A stretch of DNA of 64,000 nt, taken from positions 1 to 64,000 of the forward strand of contig JAUXXW010000124.1 of the NCBI GenBank assembly GCA_030684775.1, given 5' to 3'. A model generated the notes under the pieces. That model saw nothing but the letters and a program-made list of their open reading frames with translations. It made no database searches and was not told the origin of the DNA. Made by a program: the position numbers and the translations under genes. Source of the stretch: Pseudomonadota bacterium (GTDB taxonomy: Bacteria; Pseudomonadota; Gammaproteobacteria; Burkholderiales; Thiobacillaceae). Below, in pieces: positions 8,883 to 18,202 of this stretch (position 1 is its first letter; every line of letters begins with the position of its first letter).

Positions 8883-9496
8883 GGGCACATCTCACACGGC
8901 AACAGGGCCAGCAGGGTGCCGCGCGAACGGGAATGCAGCCCCATCGGCTTGTAGACCACCCGGTAGCGGCGCCCTTCATGCGCCGTTTGTTCGGGAATGG
9001 AAGCGGGGTTGCTCAGCCAGGCGCGCATGGCTTCCGGCAACATTTCACGCGCTTCCTGGCCCAGCAGGGGCGCGCCGCCGCCCAGACTCGCGTCCGCCGC
9101 CGTGTTGGAAAGCGCTACCAGGCCTTCCTCATCGACGCCGATGAGGGGCCAGGGAATCAGTTGCAAAACTTCCTGGAGGGTGTCGAGCACGGTTGCGATC
9201 TGCCGTGCCTGGCGTTCCTTTTCCGCGATGTGCGCCTGCAATTCCACGTTGGCGCTTTGCAGCGCTCGCGCCAGGCGCTGGAATTCCACGCCGCTCAAGC
9301 CTGGCATGCGCTGGTCGGAGAGGATCACATCCACCCGTTCGTTCGCGAGGATGTCCAGCGCCTTGCGCGGGTCGTCACTGGCGAGGATGCGATAACCGTC
9401 GCGGCGCAAGGCGCGTTGCAGGGCGCTGAGTATGTTCTGCTCGTCATCCACCAGAAGGAGGGTGCGGCTGGGCGGGGTGTCGCTTGGTTCGGTCAT
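8879..9496 (-). CDS. Response-regulator-like protein with truncated REC domain and C-terminal PAS-like region
   Basis: RTLLLVDDEQNILSALQRAL...DVILSDQRMPGLSGVEF then directly QRLARALQSANVELQ; later IPWPLIGVDEEGLVALSNTAAD. Confidence 0.75.
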   Translation of the reverse strand: MTEPSDTPPSRTLLLVDDEQNILSALQRALRRDGYRILASDDPRKALDILANERVDVILSDQRMPGLSGVEFQRLARALQSANVELQAHIAEKERQARQIATVLDTLQEVLQLIPWPLIGVDEEGLVALSNTAADASLGGGAPLLGQEAREMLPEAMRAWLSNPASIPEQTAHEGRRYRVVYKPMGLHSRSRGTLLALLPCEMCP

Positions 9497-10704
9497 TGGG
9501 TATGTTTGATTGAAGCGAGCGCGGCCTGGAAACGGAAGGCTTCGCGGATGCGCTCGCGCAGTTTCTCGTCGTCCCAGGGCTTGGTCAGGAACTTGTAGAC
9601 GGCGCCGTCGTTGATGGCGTCGATCACCGAAGCCATGTCGGCCTGGCCGGACAGGATGATGCGCAGACAATCGGGGTGCATGTCCTTGACCCGGGTCAGG
9701 AACTCGGTGCCGGTGAGGCCGGGCATGCGCTGATCGGAAATCACCACCTGCACCGCTTCGAGCGCCAGCAGCTCCAGCCCTTCGGCGGCGTTGTTGGCGA
9801 TGAGGATGCGATAGCCCTCATAGCGCAACATGCGGCGCAGGGCGGAGAGGATGCCGGGTTCGTCGTCGACCAGCAGCAGCGTGCGCTCCGCGCCTTCCGC
9901 CGGCGGCTGGCCCGGCAGGGTCTTGCCCGCGCCGAGCAGGGCGAGGTACTCGGACTCGGGCAGCGGGTGGCTGAAGAAGTAGCCCTGGATTTCGTCGCAA
10001 CCCAGGCGCCGCAGATAGGCGAGTTGCGCCTCGCTTTCCACGCCTTCGGCCACCACATGCAGGTGCATCTTGTGCGCCAGACCGATGATCGCGGCGACGA
10101 TGCCGGCGATTTTGGCGTTGCTCACCATGTGGCGCACGAAGGACTGATCCACCTTCAGAGTGTCGATGGGGAAGTGGCTGAGATAGGTGAAGCTGGAATA
10201 GCCGGTGCCGAAATCGTCCAGCGAGAGCTTGATGCCGAGGCTCTTGAGCCGCTGCAACTGGATGACCGCCGACTCGGGATCGTCCATCAACATGCTTTCG
10301 GTCAGTTCCAGCTCCAGCCGCCCCGGATGGATCGCATACCGCGCCAGAGCTGTGGACACCACGGTTTCCAGGTCGCCCACACCAAATTGGCGCGCCGAGA
10401 CATTCACCGCCAGGCGCGTCTCGCCATACCCCTGGTCAGCCCAGGCGCGCAGACGGGCGCAGGCACTGTCGATGACCCAGGAACCAATCGGCACGACCAG
10501 TCCGGAATGTTCCGCCAAAGGAATGAAATGGCCCGGCAGCATCAGGATGTCGCCGCGCCGCCAGCGCAACAAGGCTTCGGCCCCGGCGATGCGGCCATTG
10601 TGGAGATCGCCCTTGGGCTGGAAGAAAAGCTCCAGCTCGCCGCGCTCCAGCGCATGGCTCAGGGCGAGTTCCATTCCCTGTTCCTGGCCGGACTGAAGGC
10701 TCAT
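9493..10704 (-). CDS. EAL domain protein with C-terminal receiver (EAL-REC)
   Basis: AEALLRW, TESMLMDD, DDFGTGYSS, VVAEGVE motifs; then LLLVDDEPGILSALRRML...SDQRMPGLTG...FLTKPWDD. Confidence 0.9.
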   Translation of the reverse strand: MSLQSGQEQGMELALSHALERGELELFFQPKGDLHNGRIAGAEALLRWRRGDILMLPGHFIPLAEHSGLVVPIGSWVIDSACARLRAWADQGYGETRLAVNVSARQFGVGDLETVVSTALARYAIHPGRLELELTESMLMDDPESAVIQLQRLKSLGIKLSLDDFGTGYSSFTYLSHFPIDTLKVDQSFVRHMVSNAKIAGIVAAIIGLAHKMHLHVVAEGVESEAQLAYLRRLGCDEIQGYFFSHPLPESEYLALLGAGKTLPGQPPAEGAERTLLLVDDEPGILSALRRMLRYEGYRILIANNAAEGLELLALEAVQVVISDQRMPGLTGTEFLTRVKDMHPDCLRIILSGQADMASVIDAINDGAVYKFLTKPWDDEKLRERIREAFRFQAALASIKHTQ

Positions 10705-10732
10705 GCGCGGACTCCCGCGCGTCCTGAGCTTC

Positions 10733-10807
10733 GTAGGTTGGGCAAAGCGCAGCGTGCCCAACAATCAACCGTTGCATGTTGGGCACGCTGCGCTTTGCCC
10801 AACCTAC
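10733..10807. repeat. BIME-like repeat, GTAGGTTGGGCAAAGCG type
   Basis: GTAGGTTGGGCAAAGCGCAGCGTGCCCAAC...GTTGGGCACGCTGCGCTTTGCCCAACCTAC. Confidence 0.9.
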
Positions 10808-10989
10808 CTGGCTGAATGCTCATGCGCGGACTCCCGCGCGGCCTGAGCCGGCATGGGTAAAGTGGCATTCGTTTCGCGGGGTGCGCATGAGTAGGAGGCC
10901 TGGTGAAACCCTGACCCGCCGAGTAACGGCAGGCATCAGAAAAACTTGAGCTCGGCGATAATCCAGCGCTCTCTCAACCCGGTTATTCC

Positions 10990-11967
10990 ATGCACCTCCT
11001 CATCATCAAGATGACTTCGCTGGGCGATGTCGTTCACATGCTCCCGGCGCTGACCGAAGCGGCCAGCCAGGTGCCGGGCCTGCGCGCCGACTGGGTGGTG
11101 GAGGAAGGTTACGCCACCATTCCCGGCTGGCACCCGGCGCTCGGGCGGGTGATTCCCTCGGCCCTGCGGCGCTGGCGGCGCGGCCTCGGGAAAAGCGCGA
11201 CCTGGGCGGAGATGGCTGTATTTCGTCGTGCCATCCAGGCGGAGGAATACGACCTTGTTCTGGATGCCCAGGGGCTGATCAAGAGTGCGCTGGTGGCACG
11301 TCTCGCGCACGGGCCGCGCGCCGGCCTCGCCCGGGGCAGCGCGAGAGAGAGCCTGGCCTGTCTGGCCTATGCGCGGCGCTACCCGGCGCCGCGCGAACTG
11401 CACGCCATCACCCGCAACCGCCTGCTCACCGCCCAGGCGCTGGGCTATGCGATGGGCGCGGATAGTGGGCTTCGCTATGGCCTGGCGGCCCCCGCACCGA
11501 TTCAGCTTGCCGGCCTGGCGACGGACTATGTGGTCTGCCTGCATGGCACCGCGCGGGTGGAAAAGGAATATCCGGAACACCACTGGGTGGACCTGCTGGC
11601 ACGCATCGGCGCACTCGGCCTGGGCGTGGCCCTGCCCTGGGGAAACGAGCGGGAAAAGGCGCGCGCCGAACGCCTGGCGGCGACGTTACCGGCGGCCGTG
11701 GTGTTGCCGCGCCTGGGATTGTCCGAGTTGGGCGGCCTGATCGCCGCCGCGCGTGGCGTGATCGGCGTCGATACCGGCCTGATGCACCTGGCGGCGGCCT
11801 TCCGCAAACCCGGCATCGGCCTCTATCCCGCCACGCCACCGGCGCGTTTCGGCGCTTATGCGGAAGCCGACGCGCCCGCGCTGATTAATTTATCGCGGCC
11901 GGACGAGTTGGCGCCGGAAGCGGTGGCACGGGTGTTCGAGCGTCTGCTTGATGGCGCAGCCCCGTAG
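10990..11967 (+). CDS. waaC: Lipopolysaccharide heptosyltransferase I
   Basis: MHLLIIKMTSLGDVVHMLPALTEA; VIGVDTGLMHLAAAFRKPGIGLY. Confidence 0.9.
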   Translation: MHLLIIKMTSLGDVVHMLPALTEAASQVPGLRADWVVEEGYATIPGWHPALGRVIPSALRRWRRGLGKSATWAEMAVFRRAIQAEEYDLVLDAQGLIKSALVARLAHGPRAGLARGSARESLACLAYARRYPAPRELHAITRNRLLTAQALGYAMGADSGLRYGLAAPAPIQLAGLATDYVVCLHGTARVEKEYPEHHWVDLLARIGALGLGVALPWGNEREKARAERLAATLPAAVVLPRLGLSELGGLIAAARGVIGVDTGLMHLAAAFRKPGIGLYPATPPARFGAYAEADAPALINLSRPDELAPEAVARVFERLLDGAAP

Positions 11968-12156
11968 GGCGGAATCCCCGCAAGGGGGAGGCCGAATCCG
12001 TAAGCGCTGAAGCGCAACGGCTTCGCTCAAGCGGCCTTATCGCGCCTTCCGCCGGGTTTTGTCGGAAGGCGCCGACATGAAGCCCGCAAGGGATACCGTC
12101 CCCGGCGCTGTCGGCGCCGGGGACATAACGCCGGCTTTTCCGACCTGCGCTGATAA
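11964..12156. repeat. GTAGGGCGGAA-type REP/BIME-like repeat interrupted by two insertions
   Basis: Same order of segments as the copy at 2153, with extra sequence at about 11975-12028 and 12075-12130. Confidence 0.65.
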
Positions 12157-12250
12157 CCCCTTGATTTGTCTGGAGAGGCCGCTTTCTGGACTTTAAGGTG
12201 TGATTTACGGCACAATCGCCGCCGTTTACAACCAGCCGGCCAGCTCTTAA

Positions 12251-12748
12251 ATGCCCCGAAAGCGCACGCCGAAGCAGTCTACCGAACAAGCCGGCCCGGC
12301 AACGTCCGGCAAACTCATTCTGGTTCTGCACGGCCCCAACCTGAATCTGTTGGGCACGCGTGAACCCAAGCATTATGGCCACCAGACCCTGGCCGAAATT
12401 GACTCCGCCCTGATCGAGCAAGGCACCGCCGTCGGAGTCGATGTGGAATGTTTCCAGAGCAATGCCGAACATGCCCTGATCGAGCGCATCCATGCCGCAC
12501 AGGAACAGGGCGTCGCCTACATCATCATCAACCCCGCCGCGTTCACGCATACCAGCGTAGCAATGCGCGACGCACTGGCGGCGGTAGCCATCCCTTTCAT
12601 CGAAGTGCATCTGTCCAATGTCCACGCCCGCGAAGCCTTCCGCAAGCATTCGTATTTTTCCGACCTTGCGGCCGGCGTGATCTCGGGCCTGGGCGCGATG
12701 GGCTATCTGTTTGCGCTGGGCTATGCCCTCAACGCCTTGGAGGAATAA
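12251..12748 (+). CDS. aroQ: Type II 3-dehydroquinate dehydratase
   Basis: [55 protein letters not shown]. Confidence 0.92.
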   Translation: MPRKRTPKQSTEQAGPATSGKLILVLHGPNLNLLGTREPKHYGHQTLAEIDSALIEQGTAVGVDVECFQSNAEHALIERIHAAQEQGVAYIIINPAAFTHTSVAMRDALAAVAIPFIEVHLSNVHAREAFRKHSYFSDLAAGVISGLGAMGYLFALGYALNALEE

Positions 12749-12752
12749 ACAC

Positions 12753-13220
12753 ATGGATCTCCGCAAGCTCAAAAAACTGATCGACCTGGTCCAGGATTCC
12801 GGCATCGCCGAACTGGAAATCACCGAAGGCGAAGAAAAAGTCCGCATCACCCGCACCGTGGCCGGCCAGACCGTCTACGCCGGTATGCCCATGATGCAGC
12901 CGGGCATGATGGGCATGTACCCGCAACAGGCCCCCGCCGCCGCTCCCGTGGCCGTGGCCGAACCCGCCGAACCGGCGGTGCCGGAAGGCCATGTGGTGAA
13001 GTCGCCCATGGTCGGCACCTTCTATCGCACCCCTTCGCCCAACGCCAAGGCCTTCGCTGAAGTGGGCCAGACGGTCAAGCCCGGCGACACGCTATGCATC
13101 ATCGAAGCCATGAAGCTCATGAACGAGATCGAGGCGGACGAAGGCGGCGTGATCAAAGCCATCCTGATCGAGAACGGCCAGCCGGTGGAATACGGCGAAC
13201 CGCTGTTCATCATCGGTTGA
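12753..13220 (+). CDS. accB: Acetyl-CoA carboxylase biotin carboxyl carrier protein
   Basis: [32 protein letters not shown]; biotinylation motif [14 protein letters not shown]. Confidence 0.95.
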   Translation: MDLRKLKKLIDLVQDSGIAELEITEGEEKVRITRTVAGQTVYAGMPMMQPGMMGMYPQQAPAAAPVAVAEPAEPAVPEGHVVKSPMVGTFYRTPSPNAKAFAEVGQTVKPGDTLCIIEAMKLMNEIEADEGGVIKAILIENGQPVEYGEPLFIIG

Positions 13221-13234
13221 CCGGAATCCGCCCC

Positions 13235-13534
13235 ATGCGGCTGACTCAGGAGGACGCCGGCATCATCCGCCGCCAGGTGGATCGGGTCTTCGGCACCGAC
13301 GCGCGGGTCTGGCTGTTCGGCTCCCGCGCCGACGACACCCGGCGCGGCGGGGACATCGACCTCTATGTCGAATACGCGCCCCGCGCGGAGGATGAGTTCC
13401 GGCGCATTCTGGAACTGGACGACGAACTCCAGATGCAACTGGGCGAACAGCGTATCGACATCGTCGTCTGGGCGCCGGGCAAGGCGCGCCAAACCATCCA
13501 CGAGGTGGCGCGTGGCACCGGGGTTCCCCTGTGA
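13235..13534 (+). CDS. MNT-type minimal nucleotidyltransferase (putative MntA-like antitoxin)
   Basis: VWLFGSRADDTRRGGDIDLYVEY: GSX9DXD nucleotidyltransferase motif; 99 aa. Confidence 0.85.
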   Translation: MRLTQEDAGIIRRQVDRVFGTDARVWLFGSRADDTRRGGDIDLYVEYAPRAEDEFRRILELDDELQMQLGEQRIDIVVWAPGKARQTIHEVARGTGVPL

Positions 13535-14007
13535 AGGCGGCCGAGCGTCTGAGCCTGTTGGAGCCCCTCCTGGAGCGGGAAGCCGCGCTTCTGGCGGATG
13601 TGTCCTCCCGCCTGTTCCCTCCCGCCGATCTGGACGCCACTTGGCTGGGTGCCCTCCTGTCCCTGCCTGAAGGCTGCGACAAACTGGAATCCTTCGTCGG
13701 CAAGTTCTGCCGAATGCAGGACACCCTCGCGGGCAAATACCTGCCCCTGCTGCTGGAAGCCAGCGAGGAGCCGGTGGGAACCGCCATCGACAACCTCGCC
13801 CGCGCGGAACGCCTGCGTTGGCTTGAAGACGCCGCCCGCTGGCGCCGGATGCGCCGGGCGCGCAACTGGCTGGTGCATGAATATTTGAGCGACCCGGCGG
13901 ATATGTTGTCCGCTCTGGGCGAAGCCCGCGTCTTTGTCGCGCACCTCATCGGTGCTTGGCAGCGCATGCGGGACTACGCCACAACCTTGCGAGAAAACGA
14001 TGTTTGA
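13531..14007 (+). CDS. HEPN-like protein (putative HepT-like toxin partner)
   Basis: Helical 158-aa ORF with RNWLVHEY, matching RX4HXY; overlaps the MNT stop codon (GTGA). Confidence 0.75.
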   Translation: MKAAERLSLLEPLLEREAALLADVSSRLFPPADLDATWLGALLSLPEGCDKLESFVGKFCRMQDTLAGKYLPLLLEASEEPVGTAIDNLARAERLRWLEDAARWRRMRRARNWLVHEYLSDPADMLSALGEARVFVAHLIGAWQRMRDYATTLRENDV

Positions 14008-15352
14008 AAAAGTCCTGATCGCCAACCGTGGCGAAATAGCGCTGCGCATACAGCGCGCCTGCCGCGAGATGGGTATCAAAACCGTCGCGGTGTATTCCGA
14101 AGCGGATGCCGAAGCCAAATACGTGCGTCTCGCCGACGAATCGGTGTGCATCGGGCCGGCGCCGTCGGCCAAGAGTTATCTGCACGTTCCCGCCATCATC
14201 GCCGCCGCCGAGGTCACCGATGCCGAGGCCATCCACCCCGGCTACGGTTTCCTTTCGGAAAACGCCGGTTTCGCCGAGCGGGTGGAAAACTCCGGTTTCG
14301 TGTTCATCGGCCCACGCCCGGAAACAATCCGCCTGATGGGCGACAAGGTTTCCGCCAAGGACGCCATGAAGGCCTCCGGTGTGCCGGTGGTGCCCGGTTC
14401 GGAAGGCGCCCTGAGCGAGGAAGATCCAGACGAATGGCTGCGGATGGCGCGTGATGTCGGCTACCCGGTCATCATCAAGGCGGCGGGCGGTGGCGGTGGA
14501 CGCGGTATGCGCGTGGTGCATACCGAAGCGCATCTGGTTCAGTCCGTGCAACTGACTCAGGGCGAGGCTGCCTCGACCTTCGGCAACCCCATGGTCTACA
14601 TGGAAAAATTCCTCGGCAATCCGCGCCACATCGAGATTCAGGTGTTGTCCGACACCCACGGCAACGCCATCCACCTGGGCGAGCGCGACTGCTCCATGCA
14701 GCGGCGCCACCAGAAGGTGCTGGAAGAAGCCCCGGCGCCGGGGCTGGACCCGAAATTGCGCAACAAGATCGGCGAACGCTGTGCCGAGGCCTGCCGCAAG
14801 ATCGGCTATCGCGGCGCCGGCACTTTCGAATTCCTTTACGAAGATGGCGAATTCTTCTTCATCGAGATGAACACCCGCGTGCAGGTGGAACATCCGGTGA
14901 CCGAATTCATCACCGGCGTCGACATCGTTCAGGAAAGCATCCGCATCGCCGCCGGCCTGCCGCTGGCGAACAAGCAGAAAGACATCCAGTTCCGCGGCCA
15001 TGCCATCGAATGCCGCATCAACGCCGAAGACCCGGCCACCTTCATGCCCTCGCCCGGCCGCATCAGCCTTTATCACGCGCCCGGCGGCCCCGGTGTGCGG
15101 GTGGATTCACACGTCTACCAGAACTACTACGTGCCCTCCCACTACGACTCGATGATCGGCAAGCTGATTACCTACGGCGCCACCCGCGAACAGGCCATCG
15201 CCCGCATGCGCATCGCCCTGTCCGAGATGATCGTCGAAGGCATCAAAACCAACATCCCGCTGCACCAGGATCTGCTGGTGGATCAGGTGGTTCTGGACGG
15301 CGGCTTCAGCATCCATTACCTGGAAAACAAGCTGGGGATGAACAAGCATTGA
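14000..15352 (+). CDS. accC: Acetyl-CoA carboxylase, biotin carboxylase subunit
   Basis: [49 protein letters not shown]; full length. Confidence 0.95.
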   Translation: MFEKVLIANRGEIALRIQRACREMGIKTVAVYSEADAEAKYVRLADESVCIGPAPSAKSYLHVPAIIAAAEVTDAEAIHPGYGFLSENAGFAERVENSGFVFIGPRPETIRLMGDKVSAKDAMKASGVPVVPGSEGALSEEDPDEWLRMARDVGYPVIIKAAGGGGGRGMRVVHTEAHLVQSVQLTQGEAASTFGNPMVYMEKFLGNPRHIEIQVLSDTHGNAIHLGERDCSMQRRHQKVLEEAPAPGLDPKLRNKIGERCAEACRKIGYRGAGTFEFLYEDGEFFFIEMNTRVQVEHPVTEFITGVDIVQESIRIAAGLPLANKQKDIQFRGHAIECRINAEDPATFMPSPGRISLYHAPGGPGVRVDSHVYQNYYVPSHYDSMIGKLITYGATREQAIARMRIALSEMIVEGIKTNIPLHQDLLVDQVVLDGGFSIHYLENKLGMNKH

Positions 15353-15355
15353 GCG

Positions 15356-15428
15356 GTAGGTTGGGCAAAGCGAAGCGTGCCCAACGCCATCGGTGGTTGT
15401 TGGGCACGCTTCGCATTGCCCAACCTAC
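15356..15428. repeat. BIME-like repeat, GTAGGTTGGGCAAAGCG type
   Basis: Starts 3 nt after the accC stop; GTAGGTTGGGCAAAGCGAAGCGTGCCCAAC...CCCAACCTAC. Confidence 0.9.
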
Positions 15429-15479
15429 GAGTGCGCTTTCAACCAGCCGGCAGGGATGCCGGCGCTACGTGGACGGACC

Positions 15480-16358
15480 ATGGCCTGGCTCTCACTGAAA
15501 CTCGCGGCGAACCAAGAGGAAGCCGAAGGTCTGGCGGATGCGCTCATGGATGCGGGCGCCCTGTCCGTTTCCACCGAGGACCGCGACGCCGGCACCGATG
15601 CCGAGTTGCCGCAGTTCGGCGAACCGGGACTGGATGACCCCAAGGCTTGGAATCGCAACTGGGTGGTGGCCCTGCTCGACGCCGATTCAGATCTCGCCAC
15701 CCTGTTCGCGCGGCTCGGCCTGGCCCCCGACCACGAACACGAAATCGAGCGTGTGGAAGAGCAGGACTGGGTCCGCCTGACGCAATCCCAGTTCGAGCCC
15801 ATCCCCATCTCGCAACGGCTATGGATCGTCCCCTCCTGGCATGTCGCGCCCGACCCCGAGGCGATCACCCTGGTGCTCGACCCCGGGCTCGCCTTCGGCA
15901 CCGGCAGCCACCCCACCACACGTCTATGCCTGCAATGGCTGGAGGCCAACCTGACTGGCAAAGAGAGCGTCCTCGATTACGGCTGCGGCTCCGGCATTCT
16001 CGCCATTGCCGCCGTCAAGCTCGGCGCGGGCAACGTCGTGGGTGTGGACGTGGATACCCAGGCGGTCACCTCCTCGCGCGACAACGCGGAGCGCAATCAG
16101 GTGCAAGCCAGCTTTCACCTGCCCGATACCGCTCCGACCGGCCAGTTCGATGTCCTGGTCGCCAACATCCTCACCAACCCACTGAAAGCGTTGATGCCCC
16201 TGCTCGCCGCGCGGGTGAAATCGGGCGGCCGCATCGCCCTGTCCGGCATCCTGGCCGAACAGGCCGAGGAAGTCATGGCGATCTACGGCCAGGCCTTCAC
16301 CATGCGGCTATGGAAGGAAGAAGAAGGCTGGGTCTGCCTGGAAGGCGTGAAGGCATGA
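15480..16358 (+). CDS. prmA: Ribosomal protein L11 methyltransferase
   Basis: MAWLSLKLAANQEEAEGLADALMDAGALSV; LDPGLAFGTGSHPTTRLCL; LDYGCGSGILAIAA. Confidence 0.93.
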   Translation: MAWLSLKLAANQEEAEGLADALMDAGALSVSTEDRDAGTDAELPQFGEPGLDDPKAWNRNWVVALLDADSDLATLFARLGLAPDHEHEIERVEEQDWVRLTQSQFEPIPISQRLWIVPSWHVAPDPEAITLVLDPGLAFGTGSHPTTRLCLQWLEANLTGKESVLDYGCGSGILAIAAVKLGAGNVVGVDVDTQAVTSSRDNAERNQVQASFHLPDTAPTGQFDVLVANILTNPLKALMPLLAARVKSGGRIALSGILAEQAEEVMAIYGQAFTMRLWKEEEGWVCLEGVKA

Positions 16359-16377
16359 TGCGCTGGGCGTGCACTTT

Positions 16378-16570
16378 CACCCCCCTTTCCCAAAGGGGGG
16401 CAGGAGAGTGTGGCCTCCCCCTTTATCAAAGGGGGATTGAGGGGGATTTCTCCAAGGGTGGCGCGTGCGCGAGCGTCCGAAAATCCCCCCTAGCCCCCCT
16501 TTGTAAATGGGGGGAACCGTGCCTGTCCGCGTCGCCCGCAAACGCTAAACGAGCCTTTGAAAAAGGGGGG
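16378..16570. repeat. CCCCCTTT-type intergenic repeat cluster
   Basis: CCCCCCTTTCCCAAAGGGGGG...GGGGGATTTCTCCAAGGGTGGCGCGTGCGCGAGCGTCCGAAAATCCCCCCTAGCCCCCCTTTG. Confidence 0.8.
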
Positions 16571-16599
16571 AAACAAACGACAGGTGCCCACCCCCGCCC

Positions 16600-17502
16600 A
16601 TGCTGACCACCTGCCCCGAATGCCACACCACCTTCCGGGTCACTCAGGAACACCTGGGTTTACGACGCGGGCTGGTGCGGTGCGGACACTGCACGGTGGT
16701 GTTCAATGCCTACGACAGCCTGCTGGCGGAACTGGTAGCGCCGCCGGATGAACCGGACAAAATCGAGGAAACCGCACCTCCGTTCGTGGAAGCGGCGGGC
16801 GAGGTAGGAGGCACGCTTGCGGGCCGAATGGCGGACGAAGAAGACCAAATGGTGACGCCGCCGGCCGAGCCGGATCAGATCGAAGAAGCCGCGCCGCCTC
16901 CCGAGGAAACGCCGAACGAGGCAGGAGGCCCGCTTGCGGACCGAAAGGTGGACGAAGAAACCTCGGAATCCATACTTCTTTCCGAACTATCCACGCGAAT
17001 CAAACGGACAACGCCGGCCGGGCGCCCGCGCTTCATCCTGCAACTCCTGGGGGCTGTACTCCTGGGCGGCCTGTTTCTGCTGCAATCGGCTATTTTCCTG
17101 CGCGGCGACATCGCCGCCACGATGCCATCCACGCGCCCGCTCCTGCAAACGCTGTGCCGGCCATTGAATTGCGTAGTGCCGCTGCCGCGCCAGCTAGACA
17201 AAACCGCCATCGCGGCTTCCTCGCTGGAACACGACGCCGAAAACAAGTCCCGCTCGCGCCTCTATCTGCTCCTCGCCAACCGCGGCGGCCAGACGCAGAC
17301 CTGGCCGCACATCGTGCTCACTCTCACCGACGTGCGTGACGCCCCCGTTGCCCAACGCGTGTTCGCGCCCAAGGAATACCTGGCCAAAGACGCCAGATTG
17401 GAGGCCGGCATGGCGACCGGAGAAGAACAGGAAATCCGCCTCGACCTGGATACCGGCACCCTCGCGGCCACCGGCTACGCGCTGGATTTGGCGTATCGCT
17501 GA
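16600..17502 (+). CDS. MJ0042-type zinc-ribbon / DUF3426-like membrane protein
   Basis: MLTTCPECHTTFRVTQEHLGLRRGLVRCGHCTVVFNA; TM helix FILQLLGAVLLGGLFLLQSA. Confidence 0.8.
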   Translation: MLTTCPECHTTFRVTQEHLGLRRGLVRCGHCTVVFNAYDSLLAELVAPPDEPDKIEETAPPFVEAAGEVGGTLAGRMADEEDQMVTPPAEPDQIEEAAPPPEETPNEAGGPLADRKVDEETSESILLSELSTRIKRTTPAGRPRFILQLLGAVLLGGLFLLQSAIFLRGDIAATMPSTRPLLQTLCRPLNCVVPLPRQLDKTAIAASSLEHDAENKSRSRLYLLLANRGGQTQTWPHIVLTLTDVRDAPVAQRVFAPKEYLAKDARLEAGMATGEEQEIRLDLDTGTLAATGYALDLAYR

Positions 17503-17507
17503 GTGGC

Positions 17508-17547
17508 TCCCCTCTCCCTCCGGGAGAGGGGCCGGGGGAGAGAGGGC
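17508..17547. repeat. Palindromic CCCCTCTCCCTCCGGGAGAGGGG repeat (possible bidirectional terminator)
   Basis: Direct inverted repeat. Confidence 0.6.
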
Positions 17548-17554
17548 ACCGACT

Positions 17555-17810
17555 TGTGCTGGACGCCCAGGTCACGCGCCATTTGCAGGGCCGAAATGCC
17601 TTTCACCGCGTTGGTGAACATCGCGATGGCAGCCAGGTAGACCCGCAGCGGCAGCTTGTGGAAAGCAAAAATGGTCTGGCTGGTCACCGAAAAATCCTCA
17701 CGGCAGCCGGCACAGCGCCAGATCTTCCGGGCGGGCCGGAAGTTGTGCCGATGCACCAGGCCGCAATGCGGACACCCCAGGGCAAATTTGTTCTGATCTT
17801 CAGCCGTCAT
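17555..17810 (-). pseudogene. IS1595-like transposase N-terminal fragment (zinc ribbon region)
   Basis: LGCPHCGLVHRHNFRPARKIWRCAGCREDFSVTSQTIFAFHKLPLRVYLAAIAMFTNAVKGISALQMARDLGVQHK, then truncated at a repeat. Confidence 0.75.
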
Positions 17811-17849
17811 GGCTTTGTGTGAGCTACCCCGCCCTATGAAACAACTGCC

Positions 17850-17930
17850 GTAGGATGTGGTGAGCGCAGCGAACCGCATCATGCCACGCGTGCCAAGTTG
17901 ATGCGGTTCGCTGCGCTCACCACATCCTAC
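17850..17930. repeat. BIME-like repeat, GTAGGATGTGGTGAGCGCAGCGAACCGCATC type
   Basis: Near-perfect inverted repeat ending CACCACATCCTAC. Confidence 0.85.
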
Positions 17931-17934
17931 GGGG

Positions 17935-18202
17935 GGCCTTCGATTCCGGCTGTTTCACAGTAATTCAAAGGCTTATCGTGAGAACAAATTAGCCGTGGCG
18001 GACACCCCACTTCTTCTTGATCGCCCCAGCGCAGGCGCTTGAACAGGGCAAAGGCGTTGTCATCGCTCAGGGTCGCCACTTCGAGAACGGAGATCGTGCG
18101 GGCGGCGGCGAAGAGGAGAAAGTGCTGGGCCATGGCGAGGGCTCGTGGGAGAGTCTGGATGGAGCCATGGTAAGTGTCCGTGTGGCTCATGGCATGAGCC
18201 AC
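17935..18202 (-). pseudogene. Second IS1595-like transposase N-terminal fragment
   Basis: ARTISVLEVATLSDDNAFALFKRLRWGDQEEVGCPP, then diverges. Confidence 0.5.
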
